Of a stretch of DNA of 64,000 nucleotides, positions 9,210 to 20,253 are shown in pieces. Source of the DNA: Humulus lupulus (Eukaryota; Streptophyta; Magnoliopsida; Rosales; Cannabaceae); assembly GCF_963169125.1 (NCBI RefSeq), contig NC_084796.1, forward strand, positions 217,706,448-217,770,447. Direction: 5' to 3'. Below the pieces are notes generated by a model, which was not told the DNA's origin, ran no database searches, and was given only the letters and a program-made list of their open reading frames with translations. Position numbers and translations under genes: made by a program. Positions within the stretch are counted from its first letter, which is position 1. Each line of letters begins with the position of its first letter.

Positions 9210-11030
9210 GAGTATGAAGATGAGAAAGAGAGATTTTTCATGTTTGACTAGTCATTGATTCGCACGTAATCCATTTCATTAGCTAGCACATGCTTCTGCT
9301 CATTTCATTGGAATTTAATAATGTAACAGACTTATAGATAGTTAGCACAAGCTGGTTTACATGTTCTGTTATTCTGTTGTGGCAGTTTAGTTAGTTAAAG
9401 CTATTGTACGTTGTATCCTTAGCTCAGCTGAGATTTCTTGTAATCCTGAATGGTTATTAATAAGAGTTTTGCTCTCTAAAAAGAAGTTGATTAATTAATT
9501 CAGTGAAGTATTTTTTATATTTCTTTGTTTTCCAAACCTTTAATAGATTTTATTATACATTGCTGCAAAACTGTATTTCACATTTATTATAAGCTACTGC
9601 TACATTGGTATGAAGAAAACTACTTATCGAAGTCCTAAATGCAAGACTAATGCGTCTATGCAATAGAATTCATCGATAAAGCGAGTTATGATTTTATTAA
9701 TATTTTGATATCCTTTCTTTGGTAGTGGTTGTTGTAAAACGACTTGTCGTTGGCTTGTTAGGAAACTGATTGGTTGTGTGACTGTGACATATCTTCACAT
9801 TCCTTGGCACTTATATTATAATCATTGTACCACCTTCTTCTGGAATTTGTATTTTATAACATACACTACTAGCCATTTTATTAACTAAAACTTGTTAAAT
9901 TTAAGGTTATTATAATAAAAATTATAACTTTGAGGCAAAAAAGATACGATAACATTAATTTAGGGGCAAAAATGAAATTTATTATTACTTTTAACTTACC
10001 AAAGAATTAAAAATATCGAAGTAATTAATATTATACTTTAATAGCTTTGCTATATTAATTAATTTATTAATTATATTGGTGTTATACACAATTTTTGGTA
10101 GAAGGAAATCTGAGCCATAAATCCAGCGAACAGAGAGCTGTAAGAGCCCCTGCGTGCAAAGGAGTTAGGGAAGGTCCGAGAAGATATTAATCAACGAGGT
10201 ATCGGTCTAGAAGATCTGCTCGTGAATGGCATAACCTGAGACATTTAATTATTTTAATTTGTTTTTATTAATTAAAATATATTTGTAATTTTATAAGAAT
10301 TTATAAGTTGGACTAATAAAAATATGACACGTACTAATTTTTTTTTTTTAAATCAAATTATTTATTAATAACTAAATATAATTCGGTGATATTAAAAAAA
10401 AATTATTGAGTAAATTTAAATTTAGGTACTAAATGAGTATGATTTTAAATTACAAAGTATCTAAATATTATTGAAAAATAGGATACAAAATCCGTATTTA
10501 TACACATGAGTATTTACCTTTTCTACTAGAAGAGATATTTACACCTCTAATTAACATCATAAATTTGATAAACCTAAACTAAATATATCCTCATTTCATA
10601 AATTAAAATATATATTTATTTATTATTACGCAATCTCATTTATTAAAAATTAGGAAGTAAAGTCTTTTAATTGACAAAATTGAATTCTTCTCAATAAAAT
10701 AGATAATTAAATATGTTGTATCCAATTTTGGAGCAACAGATAGTTCATCTCGGGATTGGCTCAGAAGATGGGAAAGTTTGACTAACACTAAATAATGAAA
10801 TCGGGATGATGCTAAGCATCAACTTGCTGTATAACTGGTCGGATGTTGGACTAGGAATGTTAATTTTATAATGTTTATTCATGATATTCTTAACAACTTG
10901 CATCAAAGGATGAAGACAGTTTTAATGACATCAGGTTGGGCTAGGCTCCAGTTAATAATCTTCGTAAAGAACTATAAAAGACGACCACCTCGAGCGCGTG
11001 TACTACTCAACGATAATTCAAAATTAAATT
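9210..11030. other. AT-rich intergenic region, no gene seen
   Basis: The first 270 bases look like the 3' flank of the former UGT gene (T-rich, AATAA-like words near 9460). The rest is AT-rich with homopolymer runs. Two GC-richer islands (about 10100-10230 and 10730-11020) have no recognisable reading frame. A CTATAAAAG word at about 10973 could be a chance TATA box. No transposon termini were identified. Confidence 0.5.
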
Positions 11031-11634
11031 TGTTGGGTTTAGGCCATTTAAAAACTATATTTTTTTTATGTAATTAATTCATTATCAATATAGTAGAAAT
11101 TATTATGTTCAATCAAATTTCGTTGTTTACATGTTTTATTACATGATTAATTATTAATTATACAACGTTTATAAAATCGCGAACGTATGTATAATTACAA
11201 TTATAGTGACTCGATCACACTGGATTATAATTGTAATTATATGTTCAAAATTATATTCTCCTAAGATTAAATCAGTACACTAGATTTTAAATGATTCGGT
11301 AATCTACGATAAGATCTACTTACACATCTGGAGTGATGTCCTATCCAGGATATCAACCAAGTAGATAAGATTAGATGTATTTTGTTAGATTGGACTGGAC
11401 CAATATTGATTATGGATAAGATAAGTAAGTATCGTTATAACCTAATCTAATTATATCACAACGTTGACCATAAGTCAATTTAATCTTAATTCTGAGTAAT
11501 TAATATTCTTCTAATTATATTATTCAAGTCTTTAGATTTGTTCGTTACCAGCTTACCCTACGTATGGACTAGCTCATACATACATATTGAATATTTGGTA
11601 GTGTTGTCCGTGTTTTCACCACTGGACATGTGGC
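11031..11634 (+). repeat. Decayed copia LTR, same family as the LTR at 60453-61130
   Basis: Begins TGTTGGGTTTAGGCC and aligns by eye with the reverse complement of 60453-61130 in the same order: ATTATATGTTCAAAAT, ATCTACGATA, GATCTACTTACACATC, TTGACCATA and TTCGTTACCAGCTTACCCTA. It is much diverged. It is cut at 11634 by Tekay-A, and its distal end probably continues for some bases after 28946. No internal copia sequence is attached, so it is a solo or truncated LTR. Confidence 0.7.
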
Positions 11635-14593
11635 TGTAACGTCCCAAATTTCCTAATAAGGCCTAGGGCCTTGATTAGGAGGCCAGGCTGACAAATTATT
11701 GAAATTATGTGATTTTGTGACATATATGTGTATCATTATGTGATTAATTGAGTTATATTATAATACGACTTGATATGCATATTTTGGTGTATTAAATATG
11801 CATGTGTGTCCATTTCTGATTTATAAGACATTTATTGTAATTTGGCCTGTTATGAGTATATTCGACATATATGTGTGTGAGACCACATTATTATGTGGAT
11901 ATATTTGGATTACTCGACAAGAGACGATCCTAGGGAGCAAGCTAGAGGGAAAGTCACAATGAGACCCATATTTGATTTGGTGTGAGTCAATGAGTATATT
12001 GGGTATTTAGTATATTACTGGGATATTGGGTAATGAGAATAAATATTTGATGATATACTGGGAGTTAGTGAGATCAGAAGGGAATTCTGTGAATTTTGAC
12101 TATTTTACCCCTGGAGGGCGTTTTTGGGACCCCGAGCATTGGGATTTGCTTGAGGTTACTTAAGCTCGAAGTAACATATCAGAAACATAAAAAAGAACGT
12201 TCAGTATGTTCTCTCTCTCTCTCTCGTTATTCCTTTTTGACGCATGTTAGCATTTTTGAAAGAAGCTCGAGTTTTAGGACTCGGATTCAAGCGAGGTTAG
12301 AGTCATAACGATTCTAGGGAGGATTAGAAGCTTATTAGCCGAAGGATTTAAATGGGAAACGACTCAATTAGAGGTAATCTAAGCTTTAAGTTTTGAGTTT
12401 TCGAGTTTTTAAGCTTTGATTGGATTTTAAGTTTTGATGAGTTTTTGAGTTGTTTGAAGCTTGAGTTTTGATGGTTTTGGGCCATTGGGATGTTTGGGAA
12501 CTTTTTTTTTGGGATTTGGATATGTTTGGGTAGGTTTTTGGAGGATTTTAAATAGGAGAAAATGTCTGGGTTCGAGGTTGGGTCGCGACCTTGTTCTTGG
12601 ACGCTGCGATCTATGTGAACCCAGAACTAGGAAGGGTTCTGCCTAAGAGGCGTGCCGCGACCCTCAGGGGAAAATCGCGGCCCACATCTCCTTTCCAGCC
12701 ACGGGAGGTTGTCTATCTAAGAGGCGCGCCACAACCCCCAGGGCCAGATCGCTGCCCGCCTAAGCATTTTTGGTCAAGTTGGGTTTTTAATCATGGGAAC
12801 TCAAACCTAAGGGCTTGGGATCGATCCTACTACCTGGTTTGGTAGGGTTCGACATCTCGGAGGCTAGGACTCAGTCCGGAAGCCTTTATTTACTCGTTTT
12901 TGACGAGATTCTATATTATGGTTGTGACTAGGTTATCGCTAGGGGATTCAGAATCAGGATCGTGCTCGATGGTCGTTTATTGGTAACCTGTGCTTGGACC
13001 AAAGGTAAGAAAACATCACCCAGTATCTGATGCATGTAATTATGGCATGGCCTAAATGTTGAATATGGAATTGATTAGAGCTTGAGTCTCTGTAAATGTG
13101 CATGATTATGATTATGCTTGTGATTAGTGATATTTGACATATGATATATGCCTGTTTGCGTTATCTTATTGAGAAAGCATTGACTTATTAGTCAAGATCG
13201 ACAATATCGCACTTAGCGCTGGTCGTTATGGTTATGCTTAACAAGTAGCGCATTATACGCTTGACCGAGCTATTGGTTGGGGAAAACTCAGCTCCAAGCA
13301 TGCTGGATCAGCTCCAAAGCTGGATATACAGAGGATAGGGAAATGGGGCCCGGGATGACTTATTAGTCCCATCTCCTAGCATTGAATTATTAGTCAAGGA
13401 CGGCAATAGCGCTAAGCGCTAGTTGTAAAGCACTGACTTATTAGTCAAGGATGGCAATAGAGTTGAGCGTTGGTCGTAAAGCACTGATTTATTAGTCAAG
13501 GAAAACTATAGCGCACTAAGCGCTGGTCGTATTGGTTAGGTTAACCAGAAACGTCAAGTACACTTATACAGGGGATATGGCTAAGAGACCTGAGGTGACT
13601 TAATAGTCACATATCCTAGCATTGGCTTATTAGTCAAGAACGGCCTTAGCACATTGAGTGCTGGTCAGCGCTAGGTACACTTATACAGATGATATGGCTA
13701 AGGGACCTGAGGTCACTTAATAGTCACATATCCTAGTATTAACTTATCAGTCAAGGACGACATTAGCATGGTGAGTGTTGGTCATAAGACACTGACTTAT
13801 TAATCAAGGACAACATTAGCATGACGAGTGCTGGTCGTAAAGCATTGACTTATTAGTCAAGGTCGGCATTAACACACTGAAGGCATTGACTTATTAAGTC
13901 AACTAGGGCATTAGCGCACTAAGCATTGGTCCATATTATCCAGCCTAATAAGGAGCACATCATACACTTGACCGATCTATTGGTCGGAAACAACTTAGCA
14001 CCGAGTACGCTAGATCAGCTCAAAAGCTAGTTATACATAGGACAGGGCAAAGGGCCCCAGGGTGAGGCGTTGAGCCAGAATGATTCCATAATCTTTTATT
14101 TGTACCTGTATGCATGCATGAGTAGGGTTATTACTGCTAGGCATTGAACTAGGTCTGGTGACATGTTATTAACTACTTATGAGCATGTTTAAGTTTTCTT
14201 GGTGAGCCTCGACTCACGGGTGCTATGTGGTGCAGGTAAAGGTAAAAGAAAGCTGGACAATCCTTGAGTTGGAGAGCTTAGGTGACGATGTGTACATATG
14301 CGGCTACTCGACCATCACTACTGAGGGTTTAAAGAGGAACTAGGGTTAAACCCTATTTTGCCGCTTAGGCTGGCAGGTTGTAACTTTTTATTGTAATTAA
14401 CATTTTAAATGTATTTTGAGATCCCATGTATACAGTAAACGTTTTAGTGAAACGTTTGTATCTTTGACAAAAATTTTAACCCGAAATCGTTAATCACGTT
14501 TAGCTACACGATTATGGCCAAATGACTTGTTTAGCGTGTTTAGCACTATTTAAAATACACAGTGTAATGGTCCCTGGGTAGTAGGGTGTTACA
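11635..14593 (+). repeat. 5' LTR of Tekay-A (2959 bp)
   Basis: Begins TGTAACGTCCC and ends GGGTGTTACA. Contains, in order: a CT-repeat at about 12210, a CpG-rich block (12590-12770), an array of short inverted repeats (13170-13940) and a conserved block with GTGCAGGTAAAGG at 14230. No protein-coding frame in it looks real. Confidence 0.9.
13170..13940. repeat. Tandem hairpin array in the 5' LTR of Tekay-A
   Basis: About ten degenerate units of roughly 50-80 bp. Each typically holds one inverted repeat around TGACTTATTAGTCA and a second around AGCGC-spacer-GCGCT, followed by TGGTCGT. Arm sequences vary between copies but tend to remain complementary (for example GTGACT with AGTCAC at 13595-13610, AGCAC with GTGCT at 13648-13662). 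Confidence 0.8.
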
Positions 14594-14596
14594 ACT

Positions 14597-14608
14597 TGGT
14601 ATCAGAGT
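14597..14608 (+). other. Primer-binding site of Tekay-A
   Basis: TGGTATCAGAGT lies four bases after the LTR end and matches, with one change, the TGGTATCAGAGC site complementary to initiator methionine tRNA. Confidence 0.85.
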
Positions 14609-15240
14609 GAGCCAAGGTTAAGGGTTCCTGAAGACAAGCTGGGAATGTACACTCGTCATTAAAGACAAGCTCCACTCAAGGTATGGTAACTATTTATGTA
14701 GTCATGTGTTTAACTGCTTAAATATGATATAAATTCTTTACTTGCATGCCTTATTAGGAATTCTGATAGGGCCTAGCCTTTGACTATTGATATGATTATG
14801 TGATTACCTACTGCAGTGAATATATGAATGTGTTATTTGCATGCTGGGGCTGAGAGCATGGTATGTATGTTGGAAAAAGTAAGCGTTATGGATTGATGTA
14901 TGAATGTTGTGGGCATGTATTTAACATTGCAGTGGTATGTGAGTGTGGTGATGTGTGATTGTTCCCGCAGAGGAAGGCTTTTGAAAGTGTTTATCATGCT
15001 TAATGGGTCAAGTTATTGACTGCATACTAAATAAAAGGTTATGTACCCAAGGAAATTAATCGGACTCGATGGTGTTTTTACTGAGGCTGAGAATTTCTTC
15101 CAGGGCCTGAGCCCTTCGCCTACTGCTCTGAATTGGTAGCAGGTGTTTACAGATATGCAATTAGGATTGCAGAGGCAGGAGGAAGAGATCAGGTGTTTGA
15201 AACAGTAGGTACTGTCAGGGAACACATCTTCCTTTGTTAT

Positions 15241-17892
15241 TGTAATGCCCCGAAATCCATAATGCGATTTAATGGCTGGGTTAGTAGGCCGGGAGAGCCA
15301 TACTTGTTTAATTATGCCATTAAATGAATATATGCATGTTTATGTGAATTATATTATAATACGATGTTATATACATGCATGTGGGTCCACATTTGTTTAT
15401 TAAATTGTTTTGGAAATTTGGGCCGTTTAGAGCATAATTGTGTATTTGGATTCATTTTGTGATTCATGAATGAGATCCCATCATTATGGATATATATTCG
15501 AGCTATTTGGCATGAGACGGTCATATATAATGGATTAGCGGTTTTGTCATAGCGGGGTCAATTATTGGGTAATAAGAATGTTTATTTGATGATAAATTGG
15601 GAGTATTTGAGATCAGGAGAAAATTCTGGAAGTTTTGACTATAATATCCTCGGGGGTGTTTTTGGGACCCTGAGCACTAGGTTTTATTTGAGGTTTCTTA
15701 AGCTTGAAGTAGCTTGTCAGATAGAATCGTACGTTAGAAAACATTTCCTCTCTCCTTCGTTAGCTCATTTTACCATTCGAAGCCTTTTTTAAGAAATCTC
15801 GAGTTCTAGGAGTCAGAATCAGGCGAGGGTCGAGTCATAGCGATCCTAGGAAAGATTAGAAGCTTCTTAATCAAATGATTTGATGGAAAACAACTCAATT
15901 GAAGGTAATCTAAGTTTAAGTTTTGAGTTTTTAGAGTTTCTAAGCTTTGAATTGGGTTTTGTGAATTGTTGAGTTTTTAGTTCGTTTGAACCTTGGGTTT
16001 TGATAATTTTGGACCATTGGGAAGCCTGGGAACTTTGATTTGATGATTTGGTAATGTTTAGGTATGTTTTTGGAGGATTTGGGAAGTTGAAAATCGAGTT
16101 TGGGCGTGTTCTGGGTTGGGCGCCACGACCTTGTTCTTGGAGAGGCGCGACCCTAGCTCGAAGAAGCAGGTGGGAGGTTTTGTGCTTGCTGGGCGCTGCG
16201 GCCCTTGCTTTAGGAATGGCTTGGGGCCGCGGCACAAGGTGCCAGGGCCGCGATTCTTGAGCAGGGTTGAGCTCGTTGTGTGTTTTGACCCCGGGAACAT
16301 AGTTTTAGGCCTCGGGATTGTTCCTACTACTTGGATTAGTTTGGATTGATGTTCCGGAGGCTAGATATTGGTTTGGGAACCTATGTTGATCATTTTTATT
16401 GATGGTGTCCCTTATTTGGTTATGATTAGGTGACCGCTAAAGGACTTAGAGTCAGATCGTTCTCAAGGGTCATTCTTCTATTCATTCTAGCTCGAATCAA
16501 AGGTAAGAAAAATGCACCCCATATGTGACATGCGTGGTTACTCTTGATGCATGTTGGATGTTTAAATGTAAACATTGATAGCATATTGAATGCTTAGCAA
16601 TCTTACTCATTTGCATATGGTTATTATTGAGGCATGCTGGATGATTAAGTGTGATGCATGTGATGCACGAGAAACATGTGAATAGGGCATGCCATGAATA
16701 TTGATTGTGAGATTGATCAGAGCTGGAGTCTCTGTGTTTGTGCATGATCATAATTATGCTAGCCACTGTTAAGTAAGCATGCTGAATGCCTTTAGTTTGA
16801 ATATTCGACATATGACAGATGTTTGATAGCATTGCTTACTTATGCATGGCACTGACTAATTAGTCAGAAATGGCAAAGGTATCAGTATCAGTTGTGAAGC
16901 TGTGACTCATTCGTCAGGTTCGGTAGTGGTACTGGACACTAGTCACACAGTGCTGACTCATAAGTGCTTGTGTGACTTACCTATCAGTCACTCATCTGTT
17001 AAGTTAGAGACTTACCTATCAGTCTCTCGTCTGTTTAAGGCTAGTGGCTTACCTAGTAGCCACTCTTCTGTTAAGTTAGAGACTTACCAATCAGTCTCTC
17101 GTCTGTTTAAGGCTAGTGGCTTACCTAGCAGCCACTCTTCTGTTTAATTAGTGACTTGCTTGTCAGTCACCCAGTATGGTTTTCTAGAACCTTAAGTGAT
17201 ATTCACTCATCTGTTTAAGGCTAGTGGCTTACCTAGCAGCCACTCTTCTGTTTAAATTGGTGACTTGCTTGTCAGTCACTCAGTATGGTTTTTCTTGAAC
17301 CTCAAGTGTCGAATCACTCATCTGGTTAGGATTGACTTGATAGTCATCCAATCAGAAGGGCAGGATTTCTTATCCTGGATACCCCAGCATTGTTTGAATT
17401 CATTTCCATGCTTAAATAAAGTTATTTTTGTTAGGCATGCCGGATATGATTTGATATCATGATATGACTGTTCTTGAGCATATTGAGTTTCCTTGTTGGG
17501 CTTCGGCTCACGGGTGCTGTGTGGTGCAGGTAAAGGCAAAAGAAAGCTGGACCATCCTTGAGTTGGAGAGCTTAGGTGACGATGTGTACATATGCAGCTG
17601 CTCGACCGCCACGACCGAGGTTTGAAGAAGAAGGAACTAGGGCTAAACCCTATTTTGCCGCTTAGATCGGCTGGTTGTAAATATTTTCTTATAATAGACC
17701 TCTAAATTATATTTTTGGGATCCCAATGTATACAGTAAACTTTCTAGTGAAATGTTATATCTTAACCGAAATTTTTAATCCCTAAACCGCTAATCATACT
17801 TAGTTACACGTTTATGGCCAAATGACTCGATTAGCGAGTTTAGCACTGTTTGCAATGTGCACCATAACGGTCCTTGGAGTTGGGGCATTACA
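15241..17892 (+). repeat. 5' LTR of Tekay-B (2652 bp)
   Basis: Layout as in Tekay-A: CpG-rich block (16100-16260), hairpin array (16852-17345), then a conserved block with GTGCAGGTAAAGG (17525-17536). It differs from the 3' copy by scattered substitutions and by lack of a 121-bp segment. Confidence 0.9.
16852..17345. repeat. Covarying hairpin array in the 5' LTR of Tekay-B
   Basis: A run of inverted repeats: CTGACTAATTAGTCAG (16852-16867), GTGACTTACCTATCAGTCAC (16972-16991), GAGACTTACCTATCAGTCTC (17007-17026), AGTGGCT-loop-AGCCACT (17043-17064), GAGACT/AGTCTC (17079-17098), AGTGGCT/AGCCACT (17115-17136), GTGACT/AGTCAC (17151-17170), AGTGGCT/AGCCACT (17223-17244) and GTGACT/AGTCAC (17260-17279). 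Loops are 8 bases. Both arms change together between three stem classes. Confidence 0.9.
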
Positions 17893-17896
17893 ATTT

Positions 17897-17908
17897 TGGT
17901 ATCAGAGC
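17897..17908 (+). other. Primer-binding site of Tekay-B
   Basis: TGGTATCAGAGC, complementary to the 3' end of plant initiator methionine tRNA, four bases after the 5' LTR end. Confidence 0.9.
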
Positions 17909-18396
17909 CTGTCAAGGTTTATGGGTTCCTGAAGACAAGCTAGGCATGTACACTCGTTACTGAAGATAGATTCACTCAGGGACTGGTAACTATTTCTGTA
18001 GTTATGTGTTTAACTGCTTAAATAGAATGTAAATGCTTTACCTGCACATTGTATTAGGGAGCATGAGATTTTGATATGAGCCAGGCTAAACTCTTGACTA
18101 TATGATTATATGCTCCGTGATTATGTATATGACTGTGATCATATGATTACATGCTCTATGATTATAATTATGATATATGCATGCTGGAGTTGGAAGCATG
18201 GTGTATATGTTGGAAGAGCAGGGATTATGATTGATGTATGAATGTCGTGGGCATATTTTTAGCATTGCAAGTGGTTTTTAAATGTGGTGTGGTAAGATTG
18301 TTCTCGTGGGGAAAAGCTCTTGATATGCTCATCATGATTAATGGGTCAAGTTATTGACTGCAGATTTAAACAGCAGGTTTATATCCAAGGCAGGCA

Positions 18397-20235
18397 ATGA
18401 GGCCTGTGCCAGTGAGATCAGGACAGACTGGATTTCTGGATATGCTTCCAAGGGATTTGCCAGGGTTTCCTTTACGTGAAAAGAATAGGATGGTAAATGG
18501 ATTGGTGCCAGAGAGGGAAACAGGTTTTAGGGCACTGTATTGAATGAATCAGTAGGGTTGTAAGAACTTGAGGCTTAGATTTTGAGTGAGATGGAATTCT
18601 CAAAAGTGGATTGTTGATCTGGTTAGTACCGGTTAGAGATCAGGGAGAAAGTTATTTAAAAGACTGTGTTTGTATCAAATAAGAGCACTGGGAGTGCCAA
18701 GTATGTCTTGAGAATTTGTCTAATGTCAAGTGTTTGTAAATCAGATGAACAGAGAATTCAAAGGATTATTTGAATAGGATTTGTGATCATCTTGGACGAT
18801 GGTATCATGGTGTATTCTCGGCGAAAATTTGCCAAGGTCAAGAAATGCCTTAGGGGCAGGAGTTTCCTTGGACGGGAAAGATATTATATGTACTTTGGGA
18901 AAGAGTTATGAGTCTTCTTGCAGATCAGAATCAGTTAGTAGATGGTTATGACACCTCAGTGATACAGAGAAAAAGATTGCTTATGCACCATGTTGGTTAA
19001 AGGATCTGACCAGAACTAGAGTAGAATTTCTGGTAGGCCAAGTGGCCAATTTTATGTTTGAGATTATTATTATGGAAAGGATAAAAAAAAGAAAGAAAGA
19101 AAAAGAAAGATGACTAAGTGAACCACAGATAGGAAAGATTGAGTGAAAAGTCTTAGCTGAATTAGCTAAGGGTGTTGCAGTGCCAGGCATGAATGTAATG
19201 TGATATAGGGATCAGACTTGGGATCCGATGGACACTGGGATTAATTGGGAGATTCCGGATGAATCTCATGCTACTCTTTTAATTTCTTCATTCAGGCACC
19301 ATGGGAATGTGACAGGATATGAAATCTTTGTAGTGGTGGCCTGAGATGGAGAGGTGCATAATGGAATGCGTGGTAAAGTTCTTAACCTGTTAGCAGGTCA
19401 AGACAGAGTGTCAGGAATTAGCAAGGCTATTGCAGTCTTTGAGTATTCTATAATGGAAATAAGAAAGCATCGCGATGGGTTTCGCGGCGGGTTTTCTCAG
19501 GCTAGCAGATTAGTAGTCCAAGTGAGTTTATTTTTGTCGGTAAGGATAAGTAGCATAGCTGATCAGTATTCAGATCTCTTTGAGAAAGGAAGAGAGTGAT
19601 CCAGTGTTGAAAAGGTACTTTATGAGTTAAGGTATGGAAGAGCGTATTCGTCACCCATGCGTTGGAATGAGATGGGTGAGATGTTTTATCTGGATCATGA
19701 GATGGTTCAAGGGACCATTGGGACTATTACAGGTTGGAGCTTCGATGCTCACTTCTCAGAGTAAATGGAAAAGTTTTACTAAATTGGAAAGTAGGAACAT
19801 AGAGTTCCAGGTAGAAGATCATATCTTCCTTACAAGTATCACCATGGAAGGGGTGATGAGTTAAGGCCAAGTTGAGCCCTAGAAAAGTATAACAGTTTGA
19901 GCCCTGGATAGGACTGGTCAGGTTGACCTTGATTCGATCTTGTTTTGGCACTATCAGTTGTGAACAGAGTATTTTGTATTTACATGCTGAGGACATGGGT
20001 TAAAAGAAACTCATGAGTTGAGTTATGAGAATTTGGAGATTGAGGCTAAGTTATCTTCAAAGGAATAGCCAGTTCAGTTATGAGACAGAAAGAATAAGGT
20101 TCTGAGGAACAAGGTATACCTGGAGTCAAGATATATTGCAAAAACAATGAGGTCAAGGGAACGACCTTGGAAACTGGAATCATTTTGCGGAATTCATGTT
20201 CCGGGCGGTTTAGATAAATTTCGAGGATGAAATTT
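18397..20235 (+). pseudogene. Tekay-B degenerate pol remnants
   Basis: Short segments in shifting frames resemble chromovirus pol: around 18790-18990 (after a lost FIDD reverse transcriptase box, ending IAYAPCWLKDLTRTRVE), 19625-19745 (LYELRYGRAYSSPMRWNEMG, the integrase C-terminal segment) and 19760-20160 (region preceding the chromodomain). They line up in pol order but with large internal deletions and many stops. No gag, protease or complete integrase core is present, so the internal region is non-coding now. Confidence 0.6.
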
Positions 20236-20239
20236 TTTT

Positions 20240-20252
20240 AAGGAGGGGATAG
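20240..20252 (+). other. Polypurine tract of Tekay-B
   Basis: AAGGAGGGGATAG one base before TGTAATGCCC of the 3' LTR. The same arrangement (AAGGAAGGGATAG, 25960-25972) precedes the 3' LTR of Tekay-A. Confidence 0.8.
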
Positions 20253-20253
20253 T

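Noticed and set aside
10085..10240. GC-richer island as a possible small RNA or exon
   Set aside because: No cloverleaf, box A/B signals, or coding frame could be made out by eye; support is insufficient.
12096..12845. Several open frames of 60-85 codons in the Tekay-A LTR
   Set aside because: They lie wholly inside an LTR, differ between the paired LTR copies, have no family resemblance and no plausible start context; they are by-products of the CpG-rich block.
16902..17147. Open frame with repeating protein motif (SHSSVKLETY...) across the hairpin array
   Set aside because: The repetition is at DNA level with paired arms; the frame is broken in the 3' LTR and the protein has no family pattern.
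16861..17345. Regularly spaced repeats suggestive of a CRISPR array
   Set aside because: The sequence is a plant LTR; repeats are imperfect, of several classes, with non-unique short spacers and no cas genes. They are described instead as an inverted-repeat array.
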